DNA from: an uncultured Candidatus Saccharibacteria bacterium
GTDB lineage: Bacteria; Patescibacteriota; Saccharimonadia; Saccharimonadales; Saccharimonadaceae
Assembly: GCA_948514425.1 (NCBI GenBank)
Contig: CAOQYN010000031.1
Location: 1-6,756 of the forward strand
DNA length: 6,756 nt
Direction of reading: 5' to 3'
Shown here: positions 1-4,517 of the stretch, piece by piece
How the letters are laid out: each line of letters begins with the position of its first letter
How positions within the stretch are numbered: position 1 is the first letter of the stretch
Notes under the pieces: model-generated
The model's database searches: none
What the model saw: the letters and a program-made list of their open reading frames with translations, nothing else
Told to the model about the DNA's origin: nothing
Made by a program: the position numbers and the translations under genes

Positions 1-12
1 ATTACAGTGTAA

Positions 13-363
13 GACTCCTATCCAAATGTTGCAAAGGTAGAGGACTTTATACGTATAACTCAAGGTTATATCAGATTTACCACAAATGAAGTTCGAAAAT
101 CGCCAGCATTATATTTTAATACCAACAGCTCCAGCTTTCGTCCCACAATTCCATCCCATGCTTTTGTCCGTAGTGGGTGGGTAAATATCGCTGGTGGGTC
201 TGCTCACGTTGTCGGTCAGGACGGTTACCGCTGGTCGCGTGTGTCTAAATCTACCACTAACGCCTATGATCTATACACCAGCCCTACAGCCGTCAATCCA
301 TCGGACCACAGCGAACGTTGGCTTGCTTTCCCCCTCCGCTGCCTCTACCTAGGTAGTGTTTGA
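13..363 (+). pseudogene. Silent FISUMP-like cassette 1 (no start codon)
   Basis: An open frame of 116 codons runs from just after the TAA at 10-12 to the TGA at 361-363, but contains no ATG, GTG or TTG, so it cannot be translated alone from within the window. The core (163-342, 60 codons) begins FVRSG and ends FPLRC, with GYRWSRV, NAYDL and NPS in between. This resembles the end of FISUMP/C-type-lectin-like domains (family knowledge), where a WS pair, an AY-L strand and a final G-F-x-x-R-C are hallmarks. The product would end RCLYLGSV. The first 50 codons match no other cassette here. The copy is intact but lacks any expression signal, hence the silent-donor reading. It could instead be the 3' end of a longer gene broken by the TAA at 10-12. 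Confidence 0.6.
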
Positions 364-367
364 TGGA
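327..367. repeat. 41-bp cassette 3' border repeat, copy A
   Basis: Identical over 41 bases, in inverted orientation, to 1582-1622. It covers the FPLRC codons, the LYLGSV tail and stop of cassette 1, and a few bases beyond. It contains the perfect 12-bp palindrome CTACCTAGGTAG (345-356). The two copies face each other across about 1.2 kb, so homologous or site-specific exchange between them would invert cassettes 2, 3 and 4 as a block. Confidence 0.85.
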
Positions 368-583
368 GGGATCCCCAACATCATCTCTCTACCCTTAGCT
401 TTTGTCCGTAGTGGGTATGTCAATGTAAATACTGGGCAAGTACGATATTCTGGCGAAATCGGCTATAGCTGGTCACAGACAATAAAATCCTTCAATAACG
501 CCTACGATCTCAACTTGCGCCCAACCACTATTCACTCAGAATTAAGCAATGATAGCCAAAACTACGGTTTCCCACTTCGCTGA
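356..583 (+). pseudogene. Silent FISUMP-like cassette 2, Cys codon replaced by stop
   Basis: A 75-codon frame opens at a GTG (356) that overlaps the last codons of cassette 1 in another frame. No Shine-Dalgarno precedes it, so translation is doubtful. The stretch NIISLPLAFVRSG is shared with cassette 4, then come GYSWSQT, NNAYDL and YGFPLR. The frame stops at TGA 581-583, exactly where cassettes 1, 4 and 5 have the TGC of PLRC and cassette 3 has TGT. The bases after the stop (CTATACC) still resemble the LY codons of cassettes 1 and 5 (CTCTACC), so one substitution probably truncated it. The core has one codon more than the others and its PLR codons (CCACTTCGC) differ from the shared form, so this is the most decayed 3' border. 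It lies head-to-tail with cassette 1. Confidence 0.6.
375..416 (+). repeat. 42-bp cassette 5' border direct repeat, copy A
   Basis: Matches 1130-1171 at 41 of 42 bases (one T/C difference) in direct orientation. It encodes NIISLPLAFVRSG in cassette 2. The last part is the border 15-mer TTTGTCCGTAGTGGG found in all five cassettes (163-177, 401-415, 1156-1170 on +; 873-887, 1772-1786 on -). Confidence 0.85.
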
Positions 584-665
584 CTATACCCAATAAATAG
601 CCTTGATAGTTTACTTTCAAACACAATGATAATCACTAAAATAATTTTCCGCTCAAATCTATCTT

Positions 666-923
666 CTACAATAAAACTAAAAGATCGACGCCGCACGGGC
701 ATAACCTACAGCGGAGGGGGAAACCATGATAACGGTTGTTGTTATTGGATGGGCCAACGTTGGTAGGGTTCACGCCTAAGTTGTAAGCGTTAGCGAGCGA
801 TTTAGTCACGCGCGACCAGCCATAAGCGTTAGCACCAACGCTGTTGACAACGCCATTCGGAGGATAGACGTACCCACTACGGACAAAGCCAAAACCTATA
901 TCCAGAAAGGCCAAAGAAGTCAT
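666..923 (-). pseudogene. Silent FISUMP-like cassette 3 (reverse)
   Basis: An 85-codon frame on the minus strand, from ATG 921-923 to TAG 666-668. The core spans 887 down to 708 and is exactly 60 codons: FVRSGYV, AYGWSRVTKS, NAYNL, NPTNVGPS, then RYHGFPLRC. It has the best consensus residues of the five together with cassette 5. The ATG has no Shine-Dalgarno. In the same frame upstream there is a TAA three codons before the ATG, and beyond it the frame reads NYGFC, aligning with NYGIF of cassette 5; the ATG is therefore probably an internal codon of a once longer frame. After the RC codons the tail (RLCPCGVDLLVLL) is unlike the LYLGSV ending of cassettes 1 and 5. Confidence 0.6.
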
Positions 924-1068
924 TTTTCTTTAGCAAAAACCGTAATTTTTACTAACAATCAAACCTCCTATTTCTCTTATCAATCCAAAGAGGATAACTT
1001 CACGATCTTTTATTATCTGAGAACCTTCAATAGTTGGAGCATGACCTCAAATCCTATCAACAGTTCCC

Positions 1069-1428
1069 ATGGACATAAGCGATATCCACAACCCCATTTT
1101 ATCATGTACTACGCCAGATCAACTTCCTTCCAACATCATCTCCCTACCCTTAGCTTTTGTCCGTAGTGGGTTCGTCGACGTCGGCTACGGCTACGTCGGC
1201 AGCGCCGGCTACGTGACGACGCTTCGGTCGCGTACCTCTGTCTCAGCGACCGATGCCTGCATTTTGTACTCAAATCCTACTATTGTCGGTCCGTCGGACG
1301 GTGCAGTTCGTTATAATGGTCGCCCCCTCCGCTGCCTCTGCATGTTGAAAGGAATATGGAAGTATAGGATATCAATGTCTAGGGTTTGTTGTAGTGTAGG
1401 AATGAATAGAGTACATGGTAGGGAGTGA
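1069..1428 (+). pseudogene. Silent FISUMP-like cassette 4, diverged core
   Basis: A 119-codon frame from ATG 1069 to TGA 1426-1428. The ATG has no Shine-Dalgarno. Residues around 21-34 (NIISLPLAFVRSG) match cassette 2, and the nucleotide match there is 41 of 42. The 60-codon core (1156-1335) keeps length and frame, but two hallmark residues are lost: the W of the WSR motif is R (CGG for TGG), and the F of GFPLRC is R (GRPLRC). The NAY motif reads DAC. NPTIVGPS and RYNG are kept. The core is noticeably rich in CGTCGGC/GGCTACG-type repeats in its first half. After RCL the frame runs on into the left arm of the palindrome at 1369-1569, so its last 30 or so codons are probably not real protein. 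Confidence 0.55.
1130..1171 (+). repeat. 42-bp cassette 5' border direct repeat, copy B
   Basis: Partner of 375-416, at the 5' edge of cassette 4. The two copies could support deletion or duplication of the 755 bp between them. The homology starts abruptly at the CC before AACATC, with no similarity further upstream. Confidence 0.85.
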
Positions 1429-1569
1429 GAAAGACCTTGGCGCTTTAGACGTCTTGGCTGAGATTTTTCGCATCTTTAGATAAGAAAAATCTCACCACTG
1501 GTCTTTCTCACTCCCTACCATGTACTCTTTCTATCCATATATACTTACAACAACCCTAGACATTGATAT
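1369..1569. repeat. 201-bp nested inverted repeat between convergent cassettes
   Basis: Outer arms are 1369-1436 and 1500-1569. The outermost 18 bases (1369-1386 against 1552-1569) and the innermost 29 bases (1408-1436 against 1500-1528) pair perfectly; the middle is diverged and differs by about 2 nt. The 63-nt centre holds a second hairpin, TGAGATTTTTC (1459-1469) against GAAAAATCTCA (1484-1494), around a 14-nt loop, plus the small palindrome AGACGTCT (1447-1454). It separates cassette 4 (+) from cassette 5 (-). It could be duplicated 3' flanking sequence of the two cassettes, a MITE-like hairpin element, or a two-way terminator. I see no target-site duplication at its edges. Confidence 0.8.
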
Positions 1570-1581
1570 TGCATCTTTCTT

Positions 1582-1622
1582 TCCATCAAACACTACCTAG
1601 GTAGAGGCAGCGGAGGGGGAAA
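1582..1622. repeat. 41-bp cassette 3' border repeat, copy B (inverted)
   Basis: Reverse-complement partner of 327-367 with no mismatch; the CTACCTAGGTAG palindrome is at 1593-1604. It is the 3' end of cassette 5. The related positions in cassettes 2, 3 and 4 have lost the palindrome. Confidence 0.85.
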
Positions 1623-1837
1623 CCATTAAAACGATAACCGCCAACCGATGGCCCAACAGTAGTAGAGTTATACCTTAAATAATACGCATTGTTAATTGAA
1701 CTCGAAGTAGAAGACCAGCTATACACATTTTGACCAACCGCATAAGCCTTACCGATGTCCAAATCCGTTCTCCCACTACGGACAAAAGCTATATCTATAA
1801 ATTTGCATTTCCTAAAGAAAATACCATAATTAGTATT
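1586..1837 (-). pseudogene. Silent FISUMP-like cassette 5 (reverse)
   Basis: A minus-strand frame ending at TGA 1586-1588. The core (1786 down to 1607, 60 codons) reads FVRSG, VYSWSSTSSS, NNAYYL, TTVGPS, then RFNGFPLRC, followed by LYLGSV and stop as in cassette 1. The SWSST motif is the closest in the window to the usual FISUMP/lectin-like signature. Homology with cassette 3 extends upstream through FxDI, RK and NYG to about 1831. The frame stays open further: an ATG lies at 1907-1909 and the frame continues antisense through the next gene, but no Shine-Dalgarno precedes the ATG and that part has no homologue here. I place the end where homology stops, immediately before the -35 element of the next gene's first promoter. 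Confidence 0.6.
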
Positions 1838-1864
1838 GACAAAAATGTAAAGCTGTGCTACAAT
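1836..1864 (+). promoter_or_regulatory. Promoter P1 of the membrane-protein gene
   Basis: TTGACA (1836-1841), 17-nt spacer, TACAAT (1859-1864) with an extended -10 TG at 1856-1857. The expected start of transcription is near 1871. A dyad AGTAC-CTA-GTACT (1874-1886) lies just downstream, where a repressor could bind. The -35 element begins right where homology to cassette 3 ends. Confidence 0.65.
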
Positions 1865-1892
1865 GGAAACATAAGTACCTAGTACTAGCACC

Positions 1893-1921
1893 TTGACATC
1901 GTGAATCATGTATTTTATAAG
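1893..1921 (+). promoter_or_regulatory. Promoter P2 of the membrane-protein gene
   Basis: TTGACA (1893-1898), 17-nt spacer, TATAAG (1916-1921), without the extended TG. Predicted start near 1928, giving a leader of about 34 nt. An inverted repeat ACTAGCAC (1884-1891) / GTGCTAGT (1921-1928) brackets this promoter and could serve as an operator. P1 and P2 are in tandem, about 57 nt apart. Confidence 0.55.
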
Positions 1922-1948
1922 TGCTAGTGCTGAATTTCTTACAAAAAT

Positions 1949-1954
1949 GGAGGG
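1949..1954 (+). promoter_or_regulatory. Ribosome binding site deciding the start at 1962
   Basis: GGAGGG lies 7 nt before ATG 1962. The in-frame ATG at 1908 lies upstream of the P2 transcription start and has no such site, so 1962 is the chosen start. Confidence 0.8.
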
Positions 1955-1961
1955 TAAAAAA

Positions 1962-2462
1962 ATGAAAAAACTTATGGAATTAACAAAAAACGAAGAGGTC
2001 CTTTTAGGAGCAGAGGCAATCATTATCATTTTTATGATAATGATTGCCATCATGATAGTTGTAAGTCTAATATTAAACTGGCGCGATCCATTCTTAGCTA
2101 CGCCAGCAGTATTGGTAGTTAGCTCCTGCCCAATACTGTTCATGTTCTTTGAAGGCGAAAAAGGTGAGAAGATTATTAAAAAATATGGCAAGACTTGCTA
2201 TCAAGCCGTCTTGCTGGGGCTTCTCATCTTAACGCTGTGCGCATCGCATGCTGCAGTTCAGCCTACAACCGATCTGATCGTCGGCATCAGCCCAACACTG
2301 CGTTTTGCTCATGAAGTAGCCGTGTCGAACAAAAACTTGTCCTGGATTTGCTTTTGCACTCAAGCAGCATGCGCCGAATTCGCATGTTGTGGTATCCAGC
2401 TATTCAGACGAGAAATCAAACAAAACAAAGGCAGCGAGCAAACAGCAAGGACTACAGTATAG
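1962..2462 (+). CDS. Small Cys-rich four-helix membrane protein, unknown function
   Basis: I do not recognise this 166-residue protein. Four hydrophobic segments are visible: about 18-39 (very Ile/Met rich), 45-63, 80-99 and 126-148. Loop charges fit the positive-inside rule: KK/K at the N-terminus, EKGEKIIKKYGK between segments 2 and 3, and RREIKQNK after segment 4 would all be cytoplasmic, giving both ends inside. There are eight cysteines (56, 79, 93, 130, 132, 137, 142, 143), five of them clustered in segment 4 (ICFCTQAACAEFACC). No catalytic motif is seen. It has its own tandem promoters, a strong ribosome binding site and a terminator, so it is probably transcribed alone. It lies directly beside the cassette bank, which may be coincidence. 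Existence as a gene is well supported; function is open. Confidence 0.75.
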   Translation: MKKLMELTKNEEVLLGAEAIIIIFMIMIAIMIVVSLILNWRDPFLATPAVLVVSSCPILFMFFEGEKGEKIIKKYGKTCYQAVLLGLLILTLCASHAAVQPTTDLIVGISPTLRFAHEVAVSNKNLSWICFCTQAACAEFACCGIQLFRREIKQNKGSEQTARTTV

Positions 2463-2506
2463 GCACGATATACTAACTGTAATTCTATGATTCACGACAA
2501 ATCTAC

Positions 2507-2540
2507 AGTCTCCCAATTTCCATCTGGGAGACTATTTTTT
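2507..2540 (+). terminator. Intrinsic terminator after the Cys-rich membrane protein
   Basis: A 9-bp perfect stem, AGTCTCCCA (2507-2515) and TGGGAGACT (2525-2533), with a 9-nt loop, followed by ATTTTTT (2534-2540). It separates the gene ending at 2462 from the one starting at 2557. Confidence 0.85.
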
Positions 2541-2541
2541 A

Positions 2542-2550
2542 TGCTATGAT
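2542..2550 (+). promoter_or_regulatory. Extended -10 promoter, leaderless start
   Basis: TGC-TATGAT, with the -10 hexamer at 2545-2550, touches the T-tract of the preceding terminator. The -35 position (about 2522-2527) falls inside the terminator hairpin and does not match consensus. The ATG at 2557 is 6 nt past the hexamer, where transcription should start, so the mRNA probably has no leader. Confidence 0.5.
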
Positions 2551-2556
2551 AAAACT

Positions 2557-3261
2557 ATGTCACAATCATACGCCCCAGCCTCCCTTCGCACTCTTTTTCC
2601 AGCACCTTGGCCTGCAATCTGGGTCTGGATTTATTTGACAAACATCGTCCTGGGACTCATCGAACCAAATAGCACCATCCTAATGCTCATTCGGATCAGC
2701 GGTATCTTTCTCTGCCTCATTTATGCAATCAGACAATTCTCCAAAGACCACCTCCTTCATCTCGCCCTTCTTACCACCTCTATTGCTGACGTCTTCCTCG
2801 CCGCCAACAATACTGCAACTATTGGTATTTTTGCCTTTCTAATCACCCAAATCATCCATCTAGTGCGTCTAGATGGATCTCAGCGTGCACGCACGCCCTT
2901 TCTCATCCTTTGCACTATCGGCGCTCTTACTTTAATCGGCAACTTCTATTTTCAAAACATCCAAATTATCTACGTCATCTGTGGCTTCTACCTCGCAGTT
3001 ATTCTGATGAATATCTATTTCAGTTACCAATGGCATCTTCACTCCCCCAAAAATCCTCATGCCTTCATGGCACTATCTGGCTTCATCCTTTTTCTATGTT
3101 GTGACATTTGCACCGCCATTTCTTATCTCGCTCTAAACAACCTTTTCGCTGCTTTTTTCTACGTTCCTGCCAACTATCTTGCTTGGCTTTTCTATTACCC
3201 ATCACAAATTCTTATTTCAAACAGCACAAAGTGTGATAAAATCATTCCTAAAGGAAGTTAA
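2557..3261 (+). CDS. YhhN/TMEM86-like multi-pass membrane protein
   Basis: A 234-residue protein with about eight hydrophobic helices (roughly 20-36, 39-59, 66-83, 87-104, 113-130, 134-155, 169-190, 195-220). The pattern suggests the YhhN/TMEM86 family: an Asp in LTTSIADVFLA (Asp78) corresponds to the family's first conserved Asp. A second Asp in LFLCCDICTAIS (Asp183) and the ending AWLFYYPSQILI match the family's late S-D and YY-x-x-Q-x-LI motifs. Animal TMEM86 proteins are lysoplasmalogenases that cleave the vinyl ether of lysoplasmalogen; the role of bacterial YhhN is less clear and substrate should not be assumed here. Length is slightly above the usual 200-220. No Shine-Dalgarno precedes ATG 2557, consistent with leaderless translation. 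A P-loop kinase gene follows after 22 nt, suggesting one operon. Confidence 0.55.
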   Translation: MSQSYAPASLRTLFPAPWPAIWVWIYLTNIVLGLIEPNSTILMLIRISGIFLCLIYAIRQFSKDHLLHLALLTTSIADVFLAANNTATIGIFAFLITQIIHLVRLDGSQRARTPFLILCTIGALTLIGNFYFQNIQIIYVICGFYLAVILMNIYFSYQWHLHSPKNPHAFMALSGFILFLCCDICTAISYLALNNLFAAFFYVPANYLAWLFYYPSQILISNSTKCDKIIPKGS

Positions 3262-3264
3262 CTG

Positions 3265-3273
3265 TGGTATAAT
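3265..3273 (+). promoter_or_regulatory. Extended -10 promoter before the P-loop gene
   Basis: TGG-TATAAT, hexamer at 3268-3273, a perfect -10. The -35 is weak (TTCCTA, 3245-3250). Predicted transcription start is about 3279-3280, only 4 nt before ATG 3284. A further -10-like TAAAAT is at 3237-3242. Confidence 0.5.
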
Positions 3274-3279
3274 GGAGGT
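3274..3279 (+). promoter_or_regulatory. Ribosome binding site deciding the start at 3284
   Basis: GGAGGT sits 4 nt before ATG 3284. It is read only in transcripts coming from upstream, since the promoter at 3265-3273 would start transcription at or after it. The in-frame ATGs at 3179 and 3272 lack a site. Confidence 0.55.
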
Positions 3280-3283
3280 AATT

Positions 3284-3790
3284 ATGGAAGGTAAAAAAAT
3301 ACACTCATCACCCAGCAACGGCCAACGTGCAATTCTTGTCTTCGGTGCGCCGTGCAGTGGCAAGACAACATTCGGAAAACAATTTGCCGCACAGTTCAAT
3401 GCTACATTTTATGATCTCGACGCTTTAAAGCAAGAGCATAATCTTTCACGTCAATTTATCCTCTTACTAGTCGAGCAAATTGCACGCACTGGCTCTACAT
3501 TAGTTTTTGAAGGTGGCAATGATACCGAAAAAGATCGCCGCGAGCTCGCCGAAATTCTTCGTTCTGCTGGCTATTCGCCAACATTAATCTGGATCCAGAC
3601 CGATGTCAGCACAATCCGTGCCCGCCTCAAGACTCGTCTCAAAAGTGTCGAGAAAGCCAAAACCGTTTATGACTCTCGCATTAAAGCCCTTGAGGGACCA
3701 TCCGACGCCGAGATGCCAATCGTGCTTTCTGGCAAGCACACTTATGCTACTCAACTCAAACAAGTTTTGACTCAGCTTCAGGAGCGATGA
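3284..3790 (+). CDS. P-loop kinase/ATPase (AAA_33 or zeta-like type)
   Basis: A 168-residue nucleotide-binding protein. Walker A is GAPCSGKTT at 21-29 after a hydrophobic strand (AILVF). The acidic DLD at 44-46, right after a second strand, resembles the substrate-side Asp of small P-loop kinases. LVFEGG at 73-78 fits the next core strand, and RARLKTR at 112-118 fits the Arg-rich lid that contacts phosphates. This order and size match single-domain kinases of the AAA_33/zeta-toxin/gluconate-kinase group; the phosphate acceptor cannot be read from sequence. A zeta toxin would normally have an antitoxin partner upstream, and none is seen. I chose ATG 3284 for its Shine-Dalgarno; the upstream in-frame ATG at 3179 lies inside the previous gene. 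The stop overlaps the next start as ATGA, so the two are probably translationally coupled. Confidence 0.8.
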   Translation: MEGKKIHSSPSNGQRAILVFGAPCSGKTTFGKQFAAQFNATFYDLDALKQEHNLSRQFILLLVEQIARTGSTLVFEGGNDTEKDRRELAEILRSAGYSPTLIWIQTDVSTIRARLKTRLKSVEKAKTVYDSRIKALEGPSDAEMPIVLSGKHTYATQLKQVLTQLQER

Positions 3791-4332
3791 TCCTTCAAGA
3801 CTCAGAATTTGGCGAAGTCATTGTCCGCAAAAACCCGCTCTCCAGGAGCGTGCGTTTTTCGGTTTCACCATCAGGACGTCTTCAAATGTCCGTTCCGCAA
3901 CATACAAGTGATTTTTTGATAAAACGTTTTCTAAAAACCAATCGTGACCTCATACGCGAGAAAATTCCCCTAAGTGACCCGAAGACCCAGCGCGCACGCG
4001 ATGCTAAGAAAAAAATTCTCATGAAAAAGGCGAAAGAGTATCTACCTTATCGTCTCGAGTATTATGCCAAACTATATGGTTACCACTACGATCGCTGTCG
4101 TTTATCGCATGCCGCCACACGCTGGGGAAGCTGTTCTAGTTCTGGCACAATTTCGCTCAATATCGGACTCATGCAAGTTCCCGAAGTCTTACGCGACTAT
4201 GTCATCCTTCATGAATTAGCTCACCTCAACCACATGGATCATTCCGCCGCCTTTTGGAACGAAGTCAGTTCTCACGATCCCCGATATAAGGAACATCGCA
4301 AAAAACTCAAAGCATTTTCGCCAGGAGTTTAA
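3787..4332 (+). CDS. YgjP/DUF45-type zinc metallopeptidase
   Basis: A 181-residue protein with the DUF45 (YgjP, WLM-related) signature. RWGSCSSSGTISLN at 112-125 is followed by a run leading to DYVILHELAHLNHMDHSAAFW (137-157). The HExxH motif is H142-E143-L-A-H146: the two His bind zinc and Glu143 is the general base. H152 in the DHSAAFW part is the expected third ligand, and all are present. The N-terminal 60 residues (VRKNPLSRSVRFSVSPSG) form the usual beta-rich YgjP start, followed by a Lys-rich helical stretch (66-84). Length is a little below the E. coli protein. No signal peptide is seen, so it is probably cytosolic. Physiological substrates of this family are poorly known. Start: AGGAG at 3780-3784 lies only 2 nt before ATG 3787, which overlaps the preceding stop. 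Confidence 0.88.
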   Translation: MILQDSEFGEVIVRKNPLSRSVRFSVSPSGRLQMSVPQHTSDFLIKRFLKTNRDLIREKIPLSDPKTQRARDAKKKILMKKAKEYLPYRLEYYAKLYGYHYDRCRLSHAATRWGSCSSSGTISLNIGLMQVPEVLRDYVILHELAHLNHMDHSAAFWNEVSSHDPRYKEHRKKLKAFSPGV

Positions 4333-4442
4333 GCCGCCAGACCTTATCTGCCTGACACTATTAATCAATAAGCTCCCTATACTAAAGCAGCTATAATTTA
4401 CTACCCTATCCTTCCATTATATCACGTTTTATGAAAAAAGTC

Positions 4443-4459
4443 AATAGAAAACTTCTATT
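4443..4459. repeat. Small hairpin in the intergenic region
   Basis: AATAGAA (4443-4449) pairs with TTCTATT (4453-4459) around a 3-nt loop. No T-tract follows on +; on - it is followed by a T-rich run (complement of GAAAAAAG, about 4432-4440). It might end the transcript of the peptidase gene poorly, or act on the minus strand, but no minus-strand gene is nearby. Nothing else is seen between 4333 and 4482. Confidence 0.3.
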
Positions 4460-4482
4460 CCTCAGATCTCTCAAATCCACCC

Positions 4483-4511
4483 TTGTAAAATCACAGCATC
4501 TGTGCTATACT
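4483..4511 (+). promoter_or_regulatory. Promoter of the ribosomal-protein operon
   Basis: TTGTAA (4483-4488), 17-nt spacer, TATACT (4506-4511) with extended TG at 4503-4504. The 11-mer TGTGCTATACT closely resembles the extended -10 elements at 1854-1864 and 3263-3273. Transcription should begin near 4518. Confidence 0.75.
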
Positions 4512-4517
4512 GAAGCA

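Noticed and set aside
584..665. Possible small gene or RNA between cassettes 2 and 3
   Set aside because: AT-rich, no frame of note, no stable hairpin with T-tract and no promoter pair; likewise 924-1068 shows nothing supportable.
945..985. AGGAGG on the minus strand upstream of cassette 3 as a ribosome binding site
   Set aside because: The nearest in-frame start (TTG) lies 1 nt away, and the frame meets TAA before the cassette, so no cassette product can be made from it.
1309..1320. TATAAT inside cassette 4 as a promoter
   Set aside because: It lies in the conserved RYNG codons, lacks the extended TG seen at the other promoters, and has no matching -35.
160..1837. A diversity-generating retroelement (template/variable repeats of a C-type-lectin target)
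   Set aside because: The fold type and CPR context fit, but no reverse transcriptase or accessory gene is present, and cassettes differ at all bases including synonymous T/C and G/C sites, not only where a template would have A. A genome search for a reverse transcriptase could reopen this.
1..1840. CRISPR array or integron cassette array
   Set aside because: There are no short regularly spaced repeats of CRISPR type. Integron attC sites and an integrase are not visible; the borders are coding sequence and orientation is mixed.
1586..2191. A 201-residue minus-strand protein covering cassette 5 and its upstream
   Set aside because: Its first half is the antisense shadow of the membrane-protein gene, which has promoters and a ribosome binding site on +. 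Only the part below about 1837 has homologues here.
3284..3790. Zeta-type toxin of a toxin-antitoxin pair
   Set aside because: The P-loop and lid fit broadly, but no small antitoxin gene is adjacent; the neighbours are a membrane protein and a metallopeptidase.
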